From: CAYLNL01 sp964385175 | GTDB lineage: Bacteria; Bacteroidota; Bacteroidia; Flavobacteriales; Flavobacteriaceae | DNA length: 64,000 bases | Assembly (NCBI GenBank): GCA_964385175.1 | Contig: CAYLNL010000011.1 | Span: forward strand, 25,951-89,950 | Reading direction: 5' to 3' | In this document: positions 10,326 to 18,964 of the stretch, one piece after another | How the letters are laid out: every line of letters starts with the position of its first letter | How positions within the stretch are numbered: the first letter of the stretch is position 1 | Notes under the pieces: generated by a model | Databases searched by the model: none | What the model was told of the DNA's origin: nothing | What the model saw: the letters and a program-made list of their open reading frames with translations, nothing else | Made by a program: the position numbers and the translations under genes

Positions 10326-10347
10326 CCTTTTCTACTTTTAGAAAAGG
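10326..10347. promoter_or_regulatory. Perfect 9-bp inverted repeat between divergent operons
   Basis: CCTTTTCTA and TAGAAAAGG flank a 4-base loop, a perfect palindrome 40 bases upstream of the large exported protein. It could be an operator for that operon or an RNA hairpin. There is no T-run, so it is a poor terminator on the plus strand. Confidence 0.5.
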
Positions 10348-10686
10348 TAGGTACTGTTTTTAGGGTGCTATATTAGCAATTATTTTTCGTATTTCACATA
10401 GAATAGGTTATTTTTTTTTGAATAGAATCTTTATTTTTGAACGATTTTTTGTTCTTGCATATCCATGCCATGATACCTATTTTCTTTCTCTTCTCCCCTT
10501 CTTATTTTTCTTTTATTTAGTATACCTGTTACAAAAACACCTATGGCTTATAGTCTTTTTCACCCTGCTGAGCATGCTATTACATAAAATTATAAAACAT
10601 TGATTTAAAACAACTTATATTTCAAAAAAAGCAATTGGATTTACCCTTAAAATCGCAAAAAGAATAGCATCCCCTAAATACCCCTT
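10348..10686. other. AT-rich intergenic region, divergent promoters
   Basis: This stretch separates the minus-strand exported-protein operon from ilvD and is strongly AT-rich. A 61-codon plus-strand frame at 10418-10603 encodes only a low-complexity Phe/Leu-rich peptide and looks spurious. I see no convincing RNA gene here. Confidence 0.5.
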
Positions 10687-10694
10687 TACTTTTG
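10687..10694 (+). promoter_or_regulatory. -7 promoter element for ilvD
   Basis: TACTTTTG fits the Bacteroidota TANNTTTG consensus and lies 32 bases before the ilvD ATG, leaving a leader of about 25 bases. No clear -33 TTTG is seen. Confidence 0.6.
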
Positions 10695-10726
10695 CAACTG
10701 GTAACTTTCAAACTTTATAAAAACCG

Positions 10727-12403
10727 ATGGAGCTAAACCGCCACAGCAAAGAACTCACGCAAAATGATACACAGCCCGCCGCCCAGGCCATGCTGTACGC
10801 CATAGGCTTAACTGAAGAAGACCTCCAAAAGCCCTTTATCGGCATCGCCAGCACCGGCTACGAAGGCAATCCCTGCAATATGCACCTGAACAGTCTGGCT
10901 GTGCAGGTGAAAAAAGGTGTACAGGAAGAAAACCTGGTGGGTCTCATTTTCAACACCATAGGCGTTTCGGACGGTATTTCCATGGGCACCCAGGGGATGC
11001 GCTATTCGCTGCCGTCCCGCGACCTCATTGCCGATTCCATTGAAACGGTGGTACAAGCCATGAGCTACGATGGGTTGGTAACCCTCGTAGGTTGCGACAA
11101 GAATATGCCCGGCGCCCTGATGGCGATGCTCCGCCTGAACCGCCCTGCTATTTTGGTATATGGAGGCACCATAGCCGCCGGCTGTTACCGGGACGAAAAA
11201 TTAGATGTAGTCTCCGCCTTCGAAGCCTGGGGCAAAAAAGTAGCCGGGTCGCTTACTGAAACCGATTACAAAAACATCATCCGCCACGCATGCCCGGGTG
11301 CGGGCGCCTGCGGGGGCATGTACACCGCCAATACCATGTCATCTGCCATAGAAACCCTTGGAATGACGTTGCCTTACAATGCCTCTAACCCTGCCCTGAG
11401 TTCCCTTAAACAAACGGAATGTGTTGTGGCGGGCAGGCAACTGCGCTACCTGTTAGAAAACGACATAAAACCGTTGGGCATTGTTACCCGCCGGTCGTTG
11501 GAAAATGCGTTACGCCTCGTAACCGTTCTTGGCGGTTCTACCAATGCCGTTCTTCACTTTTTGGCTATTGCCAAAGCCGCCAAAATACCCTTCGCCTTAA
11601 GCGATTTCCAGCGCATCAGCGATACCACGCCCTTTTTGGCAGATTTGAAACCCAGCGGAAGCTACGTAATGGAAGATCTCCACGAAGCAGGCGGCATCCC
11701 CGCAGTGCTCAAGTACATGCTGCAGGAAGGTATGTTGCACGGCGATTGCCTCACGGTAACGGGGAAAACGCTTGCTCAAAACCTCGAAAACCTGCCCGGA
11801 CTGGCAGACGGGCAAGCCGTTCTTCGTCCCCGGAACAATCCCATAAAAGCCACCGGCCACATCCGTATTTTGTACGGAAACCTCGCTTCAGAAGGCGCTG
11901 TAGCCAAAATAACCGGCAAAGAAGGACTTCGGTTTACGGGTCCTGCACGGGTGTTTAACAGTGAAACGGAAACCAACGAAGGCATCCAGGCGGGTACGGT
12001 GAAAAAGGGCGATGTAGTGGTTATCCGCTACGAAGGGCCTCGCGGCGCTCCCGGGATGCCCGAAATGTTGAAACCTACCTCGGCTCTTATGGGTACAGGT
12101 CTTGGGAAGGATGTGGCGCTTATTACGGACGGGCGGTTTTCCGGGGGCTCTCACGGCTTTGTAGTGGGGCACGTTACCCCCGAAGCGCAGGATGGGGGCG
12201 TCATAGCCCTGGTGCAGGACGGCGATAGTATTACCATCGATGCCGTTGCCAATACCATAAACGTGGCGCTGAGCGACGAAGAGCTGACAAAACGCAGAGA
12301 GGCGTGGCAGGCGCCGCCGCTAAAAGTGCAGTCCGGGGCCTTGTACAAATACGCCCAAACGGTTTCTTCCGCTTCCGAAGGATGTGTAACGGATGAATTT
12401 TAA
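10727..12403 (+). CDS. ilvD: Dihydroxy-acid dehydratase
   Basis: 558 residues, the normal length for this cytoplasmic enzyme, which dehydrates 2,3-dihydroxyisovalerate and 2,3-dihydroxy-3-methylvalerate, the third step of valine and isoleucine synthesis. The iron-sulfur cysteines are visible in VGCDKNMPGALMAM (about residue 124) and in HACPGAGACGGMYTANTM (about 197). The conserved C-terminal loop GRFSGGSHGFVVGHVTPEA carries the expected active-site serine. ilvB follows 158 bases downstream on the same strand. The codon use is GC-rich, unlike the island that begins after ilvB. The remaining pathway genes ilvN and ilvC lie 44 kb away at the other side of the island. Confidence 0.97.
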   Translation: MELNRHSKELTQNDTQPAAQAMLYAIGLTEEDLQKPFIGIASTGYEGNPCNMHLNSLAVQVKKGVQEENLVGLIFNTIGVSDGISMGTQGMRYSLPSRDLIADSIETVVQAMSYDGLVTLVGCDKNMPGALMAMLRLNRPAILVYGGTIAAGCYRDEKLDVVSAFEAWGKKVAGSLTETDYKNIIRHACPGAGACGGMYTANTMSSAIETLGMTLPYNASNPALSSLKQTECVVAGRQLRYLLENDIKPLGIVTRRSLENALRLVTVLGGSTNAVLHFLAIAKAAKIPFALSDFQRISDTTPFLADLKPSGSYVMEDLHEAGGIPAVLKYMLQEGMLHGDCLTVTGKTLAQNLENLPGLADGQAVLRPRNNPIKATGHIRILYGNLASEGAVAKITGKEGLRFTGPARVFNSETETNEGIQAGTVKKGDVVVIRYEGPRGAPGMPEMLKPTSALMGTGLGKDVALITDGRFSGGSHGFVVGHVTPEAQDGGVIALVQDGDSITIDAVANTINVALSDEELTKRREAWQAPPLKVQSGALYKYAQTVSSASEGCVTDEF

Positions 12404-12478
12404 CGTAGCAGTTTTAAAAAATGGTATGAAACGTTTACTTAACGGCACAGTGTGACCTTTGTGTAACATCTTTGTGGT

Positions 12479-12509
12479 CTTTGTGGTTTCTGAATTTTTA
12501 ACCACAAAG
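12479..12509. repeat. Intergenic hairpin in the ilvD-ilvB spacer
   Basis: CTTTGTGGTT and AACCACAAAG form a perfect 10-bp inverted repeat with an 11-base loop. The surroundings (12455-12540) are built of further CTTTGTG/CACAAAG words. This looks like a common Bacteroidota intergenic repeat; a role in attenuation between ilvD and ilvB is possible but unproven. Confidence 0.6.
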
Positions 12510-12561
12510 TTCACGAAGAAGGCACGAAGTACACAAAGTTGTATAAACCTAAAAAAATAAT

Positions 12562-14295
12562 ATGAAAATAGAGGTAACAAACCGGGCAACCGGGGCAAAA
12601 CCAGAGCCAATACGAATTACAGGCGCCGAAGCGGTTATTCACTGCTTACTGGCGGAAGGGGTAGAAATTATATATGGCTACCCGGGCGGCGCCATTATGC
12701 CCATTTACGATTCGCTTTTCATGTTCCAGGATCAACTGCAGCACGTGCTCACGCGCCACGAGCAGGGCGCCATCCACGCGGCGCAGGGGTATGCGCGCGT
12801 AACCGGCAGGGTGGGCGTGGCCATGGCTACTTCGGGACCCGGGGCTACCAACCTGGTAACGGGCATTGCCGACGCCCAGATAGATTCTACCCCGGTGGTG
12901 TGCATTACCGGGCAGGTGTCCCGCCATTTATTAGGCTCCGATGCGTTCCAGGAAACCGACATCATCGGTATTTCCACACCCATAACCAAGTGGAACTACC
13001 AGGTAACCCAAGCCGAAGAAATCCCGGAAATCATTGCCAAAGCCTTTTATATAGCCCGCTCCGGTCGCCCGGGACCTGTACTGATAGATATTACCAAAAA
13101 CGCCCAGTTCCAGGAGTTTGAGTTTCGCTACCAACCCTGTACCGCTATCCGCAGCTATACACCCAAACCGGAACCGGACGAGGCTAAAATTGAAGCGGCG
13201 GCGCGCCTCATTAACCAGGCCAAAAGGCCGTATATTATTTTTGGGCAGGGAATTATCCTGGGGCAGGCGGAAGAGGAGTTGAAAGCGGTAATTGAGAAAG
13301 CAGGCATCCCGGCGGCCTGGACAATTTTAGGACTATCGGCCTTGCCCACCGCCCATCCGCTAAACGTGGGCATGGTGGGGATGCACGGGAATTATGGGCC
13401 CAACGTGCTGGCGAATGAATGTGATGTGTTGATTGGAATGGGGATGCGGTTTGACGACCGGGTAACGGGCAGCTTAGAGACCTATGCCCGGCAGGCGAAA
13501 ATTATTCATTTTGAGATAGACCCGGCCGAGGTGGACAAGAACGTGAAGACGGATGTGGCGGTGCTGGGCGATGTAAAAGAGACGCTGCAACAGTTGCTGC
13601 CACTGCTGGAAGAAAAAACGCACGATGCGTGGTTGCAGGAATTTAAAAAGAAAGAGGCGCTGGAGTTTGAAAAAGTGATTAAAAACGATTTATACCCGGC
13701 AAAAGAGGGATTAACGATGGGGGAGGTGATTGCGCTGCTCAACAAGGCCACCGGGGACGATGCGGTGATTGTTACCGATGTGGGGCAGCACCAGATGACT
13801 ACCTGCCGGTATGCGCGGTTTAACCGCACCAAGAGCAATATTACTTCCGGCGGGCTGGGAACCATGGGTTTTGCGCTGCCGGCCGCTATGGGCGCCAAAA
13901 TGGGCGCCCCGGACCGGGAGGTGGTGGCGGTGATAGGCGACGGGGGCTACCAGATGACGGTACAGGAGTTGGGAACCATTTTCCAGAACAAAATAGCCCT
14001 GAAAATTGTGGTGCTGAACAATGATTTCCTGGGGATGGTGCGCCAGTGGCAGGAATTGTTTTTTGAGAAGCGTTACGCCTCTACGGAACTGGTGAACCCG
14101 GATTTCGTGAAAATAGCGGAAGCCTATTATATCCGCGCAAAACGGGTAACCCGGCGGGAAGAACTGGAGCCTGCCATACAGGAAATGATAGCCTCTAAGG
14201 AAGCGTATTTTTTGGAGGTGAAGGTAGAAAAGGAAGATAATGTATTTCCCATGATTCCTGCGGGCGCTTCGGTTGCCGATTGCCGGTTGGAGTGA
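12562..14295 (+). CDS. ilvB: Acetolactate synthase, large (catalytic) subunit
   Basis: 577 residues, full length. It condenses two pyruvates, or pyruvate and 2-oxobutyrate, using thiamine diphosphate, FAD and Mg. The catalytic glutamate lies in RHEQGAIHAAQGYARVTGR near residue 70. The ThDP motif GDGGYQMTVQELGT continues to LNNDFLGMVRQWQELFF near 460-500. The N-terminal domain reads GYPGGAIMPIYDSL as expected. The regulatory subunit gene ilvN normally follows ilvB directly in Bacteroidota, but here it is at 58217, beyond the accessory island. An A-element repeat begins about 23 bases after the ilvB stop and marks the left island edge. Confidence 0.97.
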   Translation: MKIEVTNRATGAKPEPIRITGAEAVIHCLLAEGVEIIYGYPGGAIMPIYDSLFMFQDQLQHVLTRHEQGAIHAAQGYARVTGRVGVAMATSGPGATNLVTGIADAQIDSTPVVCITGQVSRHLLGSDAFQETDIIGISTPITKWNYQVTQAEEIPEIIAKAFYIARSGRPGPVLIDITKNAQFQEFEFRYQPCTAIRSYTPKPEPDEAKIEAAARLINQAKRPYIIFGQGIILGQAEEELKAVIEKAGIPAAWTILGLSALPTAHPLNVGMVGMHGNYGPNVLANECDVLIGMGMRFDDRVTGSLETYARQAKIIHFEIDPAEVDKNVKTDVAVLGDVKETLQQLLPLLEEKTHDAWLQEFKKKEALEFEKVIKNDLYPAKEGLTMGEVIALLNKATGDDAVIVTDVGQHQMTTCRYARFNRTKSNITSGGLGTMGFALPAAMGAKMGAPDREVVAVIGDGGYQMTVQELGTIFQNKIALKIVVLNNDFLGMVRQWQELFFEKRYASTELVNPDFVKIAEAYYIRAKRVTRREELEPAIQEMIASKEAYFLEVKVEKEDNVFPMIPAGASVADCRLE

Positions 14296-14317
14296 GCTAT
14301 TTGATACGCCGGGTCTC

Positions 14318-14432
14318 CGCTCCCCGAAGTTTCCTGACTTCGGAGCTAAAACAAAAACCGCTCCCGCACATGGGTGCGCCTGTACGTGCGCGGGCACGGG
14401 TGCTCGCGCCAGCGAGAGGGTGGCGGAGTCTG
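14318..14432 (+). repeat. A element 1 (left edge of island)
   Basis: GC-rich repeat beginning with the hairpin CCGAAGTTTCCTGACTTCGG, then AAAACAAAAACCGCTCCC and a variable GC-rich stretch. It sits between the stop of ilvB and the 3' end of the minus-strand PIN gene. Read on the minus strand, the GC-rich part is followed by a T-run, as in a terminator. Confidence 0.85.
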
Positions 14433-14433
14433 G

Positions 14434-14842
14434 TCACCGCAAGTATTGTGAAATTGTAAGGATTTTAGTCTTACTAAAGGATTCAAGTCTCAACAAATCA
14501 TCGTCTCCAGTCAGTAAATGGGTCGCCTTACCATCCTTTGCGAGTGCTAAAAGAAAGTTGTCTTTTGGGTCGACAGAAACGTCAACAGTCGAACTAATTT
14601 CTATAAACGTCGCCCGCGAACTTAATGTCAATAAAAGCGCCCTGCAAGTCTTCTGTTACGAAATAGTGTTTGAATTTAGGTCGTTTAGCTACCTCTATAA
14701 ACTCGTCAATTAGCTCCTGACTATACAATAGAACAACTTTTCTTTCGTCAAGTATTTTGTCAAGTTTGGAGTAATTCTTAGTAACGAGAAAACTAATCCA
14801 AAGATTGGTGTCAATAATAACCCTATCTTTTTGCTTTGGCAT
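14434..14842 (-). pseudogene. PIN-domain toxin, frameshifted
   Basis: Two overlapping frames together make one PIN protein. The first, from the ATG at 14842, reads IIDTNLWISFLV (first acidic residue of the PIN site) and YSQELIDEFIEVAKRPKFK. The second, ending at 14434, supplies DPKDNFLLALAKDGKATHLL and TGDDDLL with the remaining acidic residues. Removing one base from the run of three C (plus strand) at 14640-14642 fuses them exactly as LQALLLTLSSRATFIEIS, the expected family sequence. This is either inactivation of a ribonuclease toxin or a sequencing indel. The antitoxin gene overlaps its start by 20 bases. Confidence 0.85.
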
Positions 14843-15050
14843 AGCGTTTTGCCCTTACTTTTTCAACCTCCCCGGTAATTTCTTCTAGTGTCAGAGGATT
14901 TTTTTTAGCTCTCGTTCTTATCCTGCGTACTATTCTGAGAAATCCGTCTTCCTTTTTAACTTCTCTAATAGAGATAAGATTTAGGTCAGCCAGGTCTTTA
15001 AGAAGTTTACCCGCTTTTGGGTTTAATATTTCGACTTGCAGTGATGGCAT
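14823..15050 (-). CDS. Putative antitoxin of PIN toxin pair
   Basis: 75 residues, MPSLQVEILNPKAGKLLKDL at the start and a very basic C-terminus (VEKVRAKRYAKAKR). It precedes and overlaps the PIN gene by 20 bases, the usual order and spacing of a type II antitoxin. The family is one I associate with PIN toxins in Bacteroidota, but no classical DNA-binding motif is obvious. A TATATTTG element ends four bases before the ATG, so the transcript may be leaderless. Since the toxin is frameshifted, the antitoxin may now be free of its partner. Confidence 0.75.
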   Translation of the reverse strand: MPSLQVEILNPKAGKLLKDLADLNLISIREVKKEDGFLRIVRRIRTRAKKNPLTLEEITGEVEKVRAKRYAKAKR

Positions 15051-15054
15051 AGAA

Positions 15055-15062
15055 CAAATATA
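15055..15062 (-). promoter_or_regulatory. TATATTTG promoter of PIN pair
   Basis: On the minus strand the element reads TATATTTG and lies four bases before the antitoxin ATG. The predicted start site falls at or next to the A of ATG, so the mRNA may be leaderless. Confidence 0.6.
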
Positions 15063-15206
15063 ACAAATTTTATTTATGTAGCAGCGTGTTCAAAAGGCAT
15101 TACAGCCAAGGTTTTGGGGCTTTGCCTCGAGGAATATGAGCCCGGAAGCCCGACCAGCAGAAGTTTTCATTGTTTTTATTGTAATGCAAAGATAGTTATT
15201 TTGCTT

Positions 15207-15353
15207 CGCTCTCCAAAGTCTTCCGGCTTCAGAATTAAAACAAAAACCGCTCCCACGTGCGGGAGCGCCTGTATGCGCAGGTATGCGCACACGGGTAGGA
15301 AGGCTACGTTGGTGGCAGGGTACGAACCGAGAGGCTCGCACCAGCGGGGACAA
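15207..15353 (+). repeat. A element 2
   Basis: Diverged copy: CGCTCTCCAAAGTCTTCCGG, then AAAACAAAAACCGCTCCC and a GC-rich stretch. It abuts the 3' end of the solitary antitoxin gene. The end motif AGGCTCGCACCAGCGGGG recurs in A element 20. Confidence 0.8.
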
Positions 15354-15364
15354 TTCGGTCCAGA

Positions 15365-15547
15365 CTACTTTGACCATTTATCAATAATTTGCTTAACAAC
15401 TTCATTAGAAATAACAGTACCTTCTTCAGATTGCTGAAAACCTGCCTCAACTTTCTCGGTAAATATCAGCCGGTCAATTAATTCGTCAATTGTAAATGAA
15501 TCGGGCAGGCTCTTTACGGTTTTCTGTAACCTTTCTTTGGTGAGCAT
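15365..15547 (-). CDS. Solitary antitoxin-like protein
   Basis: 60 residues: MLTKERLQKTVKSLPDSFTI, then a Leu/Ile/Glu-rich helix and EVVKQIIDKWSK at the end. This pattern matches small Bacteroidota antitoxin components that normally precede a RelE/ParE-type toxin. No toxin follows: the downstream side is occupied at once by A element 2. The toxin has probably been lost, leaving a defence remnant or an anti-toxin guard. The assignment rests on family memory and length, not on a catalytic motif. Confidence 0.65.
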   Translation of the reverse strand: MLTKERLQKTVKSLPDSFTIDELIDRLIFTEKVEAGFQQSEEGTVISNEVVKQIIDKWSK

Positions 15548-15600
15548 ACGTTCAATTTTTCGTAAAGATACTGATTTACTCTTTATGTATATATTTCTCT

Positions 15601-15845
15601 CGCTCTCCGAAGTCTCCTGACTTCGGAGCTAAAATAAAAATCGCTCCCGCACGTGGGCGTGCTCATACACGCGGACGCGGGGGCACGAGCGCAGATGCGC
15701 GGGCGGGGGGAATAGTATCGCAAAGTCTCCCGACTTTGCGGAGCGGTGCGATGCTCCCCGCTAGCGCGAGCGTGACGCTAGCGCCAGCGAGAGGGGGCAA
15801 AATACAAAATACCGCACGAAAGGATTTGCGCGGTAGCGGGGGGAA
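15601..15845 (+). repeat. A element 3, longest complete copy
   Basis: This copy shows all parts in order: hairpin CTCCGAAGTCTCCTGACTTCGGAG, AAAATAAAAATCGCTCCC, a GC-rich variable centre, a second hairpin CGCAAAGTCTCCCGACTTTGCG, and a tail ending ACGAAAGGATTTGCGCGGTAG. It lies at the 3' side of the HepT gene. Confidence 0.9.
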
Positions 15846-15971
15846 TCCTGCGGATTCTGATGGGGTCGCAGGGAGTTAGGTCCACTACTGCCATCCGAAA
15901 GAATTCAGGGGGTATTGTTTTTTATCGTAGCTGCTCGCGCCACCAGGAGGGATGCTTGTTGACGTAACGTT
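15846..15971. other. Repeat-derived spacer
   Basis: The sequence holds a second tail fragment of the A element (CCATCCGAAAGAATTCAGG) and no gene. Confidence 0.5.
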
Positions 15972-16304
15972 TTATTTTAATAGTTTTAGAACCTCCAATT
16001 TTAGAATTGGCAAATGCCTTATAATGGCTCCCCAAACTATCTCATCATCTATTTTGTCATAACCGTGAATCACACGATTACGCATACCAATAATTTGGCG
16101 CTTACTTGCAATCTGAATATTCGGGTCTATTTTATCTATGCAGTTTAGCGCTTCTCCTATTATTTCAAATTCCCTCTCAACGGCTCTCCTAAGCATTTTA
16201 TTAGATAAGTACACATTGAAATCTCTTTCGTCTCCAAGATATTTCTCAATAGAATCAATCGAAACCTGAATATCATACAGGTACTTTTGTATGGAGCTAT
16301 CCAT
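15972..16304 (-). CDS. hepT: HepT-like HEPN ribonuclease toxin
   Basis: 110 residues of the HEPN/DUF86 family. The RX4H ribonuclease motif is visible as R75-N-R-V-I-H80 within GMRNRVIHGYDKIDD. The helix before it (AVEREFEIIGEALNCI) is also typical of HepT. It overlaps the end of the nucleotidyltransferase gene by 8 bases. In MntA/HepT systems the toxin cleaves tRNA or mRNA and is silenced by oligo-adenylylation of the tyrosine near this motif, here probably the Tyr two residues after the motif (HGY). Both genes look intact. Confidence 0.9.
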   Translation of the reverse strand: MDSSIQKYLYDIQVSIDSIEKYLGDERDFNVYLSNKMLRRAVEREFEIIGEALNCIDKIDPNIQIASKRQIIGMRNRVIHGYDKIDDEIVWGAIIRHLPILKLEVLKLLK

Positions 16305-16599
16305 AAATCCGGGTTTTTGTCTGGTCTATCGACTTAATAAAATAGGGATTTGAAAGTGATTTATCCGTAATTAAATCTACCGGCCGTTTGAATAATTCCT
16401 CGAATTTATCTGCAAGAGCAAAGTAGGAGTCGGCATAATCTCCATAGTCCATAGAGTGGAAGGCAATCAATAAATCAATATCGCTGTTGTCATGGAACTC
16501 GTCCGTACACACCGACCCAAAGGCAAAAAGTGATTTAACATTGTATTTCACACACAATGCCTTTATTTTGTCAATATTATCTGCTATAACTCTTTGCAT
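16297..16599 (-). CDS. mntA: MntA-like nucleotidyltransferase antitoxin
   Basis: 100 residues from the ATG at 16599 (MQRVIADNIDKIKALC); a TTG at 16611 would add four residues and overlaps the promoter element. The minimal nucleotidyltransferase motif is complete: G28-S29 in FAFGSV and D40-I-D42 in HDNSDIDLLI, with a third acidic residue in VDLIT. Such proteins add AMP to the HepT toxin and block it. It is the first gene of the pair and is preceded by a TATTTTTG element 9 bases upstream. Confidence 0.9.
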   Translation of the reverse strand: MQRVIADNIDKIKALCVKYNVKSLFAFGSVCTDEFHDNSDIDLLIAFHSMDYGDYADSYFALADKFEELFKRPVDLITDKSLSNPYFIKSIDQTKTRIYG

Positions 16600-16608
16600 A
16601 TCCTTGAA

Positions 16609-16616
16609 CAAAAATA
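16609..16616 (-). promoter_or_regulatory. -7 promoter element of mntA-hepT
   Basis: TATTTTTG on the minus strand, ending 9 bases before the ATG at 16599. The transcript would have at most a few leader bases. Confidence 0.5.
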
Positions 16617-16647
16617 ATTTTAAAACTGAACCTGTGCAAATCCACTG

Positions 16648-16695
16648 CTACCGTCCGAATCCTCTCGGGTGGTATTGTTCTCTCCACGTCTGGCT
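16648..16695 (-). repeat. A-element tail fragment
   Basis: CCGAATCCTCTCGGGTGGTA corresponds to the tail of the A family in reverse orientation. The surrounding 16612-16786 contains no gene. Confidence 0.6.
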
Positions 16696-16786
16696 CTACG
16701 AAGGTACATAACAGGAGCAAATGTTCCAAAAACTAATTTAGGGTAACCCTGTGGTTCCGGGGAGTTACGGTGGGCATGCGGGCACC

Positions 16787-16900
16787 CGCTCTCCGAAGTC
16801 TCCCGACTTCGGAGCTAAAATAAAAACCACTCCCGCACGTGGGCGTGCTCATACACGCGGACGCGGGGGCACGAGCGCAGATGCGCGCACCGGCAGGAGC
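16787..16900 (+). repeat. A element 4
   Basis: Hairpin CTCCGAAGTCTCCCGACTTCGGAG with 10-bp perfect arms, then AAAATAAAAACCACTCCC and a GC-rich centre nearly the same as A element 3. It lies at the 3' side of the PI-PLC gene. Confidence 0.9.
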
Positions 16901-16937
16901 AACCGGGGCAAACTGGCTACCAGGCCAACTTATTAAC

Positions 16938-18842
16938 CTATTCTACCTGGGAATCAGGGGGGATATTCTCCACTAACTGAAAACTTTCGGGATACGCAGC
17001 ATAGCCATCGTTTGACGATACTATTACTTGTATAATACTGATAAAACCATACGGGGTGGTATTGTATAAATTTGTCGGGTAGTCAAACAACGTCCATCCA
17101 AACTTGACGGGTCTCGGTGTATGTTGGCCAAAGTATTGTATCAAATTGGGCATAATGTAAACACCGAATAGTTTTAAACTGGTAGCGCTCGCAAAATTCC
17201 AAACGACCATTCCATCAGTTTTCTGGGCAAACGCATTGAGAACAAGGTTCGTTTTATCCTCTTCAGGTGAGGAAAATGAGAGGTCTTCATATCTATCCTG
17301 TACAAAAACACTATATTGTCTGTAATTAATCGGCCCCACAGATTCTCCTTTGGTATTATCAGGCCAGTGCAATGGAACGCCTACTGTATTACTGTTATTT
17401 ATACGATTGTAGAGAAATATTTTACCCCGTATGCTACCCAAGGTCGGGATAGTGGATTGTATCTCTGCCGTTGGGTAGTTTGCCAATACGTTTTCAAGTG
17501 CACTATACACATTGCTATAGTCATAGCGGGGTACACCGTTATAATCGTCTATTTTTAGCGACATGATGATGGTTTCGCTGCTGTTATTTGTAAGGAAACT
17601 TTTACACTCCTGTAGTAATGAAACAAACGTCTGGTATTCATTGTATCCAATATGTCCATGACACGTAACGAAGGAGTAATTACCGTTTGGGTCTGTAAGC
17701 ACTTTTAGCCTTACATCCAGCAGCCTGATTCCAAGTCGTAACTGGTTTGTTATGGAATAGCCCTGACAGGCATACGCACTATGAACATACTTGTTGATGG
17801 AAGCCGAGTCGTGTGTGCCCGGAATATTGATTTGGTCAATAGGGGTAGCATCACTTATACCCATCATCCAGGTCTGTAAGTAGGGGACATTTTGCAGGTA
17901 GCTTAACCCGGGCAGTACCATCATGCACGGAGGATAATTAGAGAGGGCTTTGACGCCCATAGAGTGAAGCGATTGGTTGCCATACCATACGGAACCATCG
18001 AACCATGCCACATACATATCGTTGGTAGCGGCGTTTTTGTATGCCATGTATAGCATATCGTTATACACTACCGCATTGGGGCAATAATCTGACATAGGAA
18101 ATACATTGCCCACGTTTATTGGCAGGTTGCCATTCCATGTAGTTCCGTCGAACCAGGAGTAATACAAGTTCGTATTGTTATAGCCTTTGTAAAGGATATA
18201 CAATTTGTCTTTGAATACCGCCATCCCCGGGCTATAATTTGTAAGGGGAGCATAGTTATCGGCCGAGATAGTGCCTCCGCCTTCCCATTCGCGGCCGTTA
18301 AACCACACACAATTTATATAATTATTTTGTAGTGCATAGGTTATATACACTTTACCGTTGAAGACACAGATACCCGGGTTATAGTGTGAGGCCAGGGTTT
18401 GGGATTGCCCTCCTGTTGTAATGGTAATTTTTTCATAGCCATGCCACGCTCTGCCATCAAACCATACATAATATAGTTCTTTTGTGGAATAGTCGTTCAC
18501 CACCATAAACAAATATCCGTTGTATGTTATTATGCTCGGATTCTGACTGGTGAGCGGAAAAACACCGTTACTTTCAACACGTACAGGATTGGAGTTAGCA
18601 GGGGGAGACCAATTAATTCCGTTGAAAGAATTTATGTAGATACGATTATCGTTCCCTAAGCCTTTGCAGCCTAGATAGAAATGATTGTTTAAGGCCGCAA
18701 GCCCAGGCGCCCAGGCGGAGGAGCTAATAACATCTCCCAAACTTATATTACCACCCCATTGGCTACCATCATAATTGGCCTCAAAGATTTCATTAGAGTT
18801 GTTCTGCCCTTTGTAGAATAGTGTTAAATATGCGTTTGTCAT
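16938..18842 (-). CDS. PI-PLC X-domain protein with N-terminal propeller
   Basis: 634 residues. The first 300 or so contain about six repeats of 45-50 residues with the signature YxxWFDGxxWxGN (for example LYYSWFDGTTWNGN), which suggests a sialidase- or lectin-like beta-propeller. The C-terminal part is a phosphatidylinositol-specific phospholipase C X domain. Its two catalytic histidines are visible in IPGTHDSASI (about 343) and TCHGHIG (about 394), and LGIRLLDVRL follows the family pattern. No signal peptide is visible at MTNAYLTLFYKG, unusual for bacterial PI-PLCs, so export by another route or cytoplasmic storage is possible. Single-gene cassette. Confidence 0.88.
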   Translation of the reverse strand: MTNAYLTLFYKGQNNSNEIFEANYDGSQWGGNISLGDVISSSAWAPGLAALNNHFYLGCKGLGNDNRIYINSFNGINWSPPANSNPVRVESNGVFPLTSQNPSIITYNGYLFMVVNDYSTKELYYVWFDGRAWHGYEKITITTGGQSQTLASHYNPGICVFNGKVYITYALQNNYINCVWFNGREWEGGGTISADNYAPLTNYSPGMAVFKDKLYILYKGYNNTNLYYSWFDGTTWNGNLPINVGNVFPMSDYCPNAVVYNDMLYMAYKNAATNDMYVAWFDGSVWYGNQSLHSMGVKALSNYPPCMMVLPGLSYLQNVPYLQTWMMGISDATPIDQINIPGTHDSASINKYVHSAYACQGYSITNQLRLGIRLLDVRLKVLTDPNGNYSFVTCHGHIGYNEYQTFVSLLQECKSFLTNNSSETIIMSLKIDDYNGVPRYDYSNVYSALENVLANYPTAEIQSTIPTLGSIRGKIFLYNRINNSNTVGVPLHWPDNTKGESVGPINYRQYSVFVQDRYEDLSFSSPEEDKTNLVLNAFAQKTDGMVVWNFASATSLKLFGVYIMPNLIQYFGQHTPRPVKFGWTLFDYPTNLYNTTPYGFISIIQVIVSSNDGYAAYPESFQLVENIPPDSQVE

Positions 18843-18895
18843 CTCGTTTTTATGTGACGTTAAACAAGTACATAGAAAGTCGCTTATACAGTAAA

Positions 18896-18903
18896 CAAAG
18901 GTA
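18896..18903 (-). promoter_or_regulatory. -7 promoter element of PI-PLC gene
   Basis: TACCTTTG on the minus strand, 53 bases before the start codon. Confidence 0.55.
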
Positions 18904-18964
18904 AAATTAATTCAAGAAATATCAACCTTTCAAAAAAATACCGCAGAAAACTTTTTCTCCTTTC

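Noticed and set aside
10418..10603. 61-codon plus-strand frame with hydrophobic product
   Set aside because: Low-complexity Phe/Leu composition from AT-rich DNA, no ribosome site, no family resemblance.
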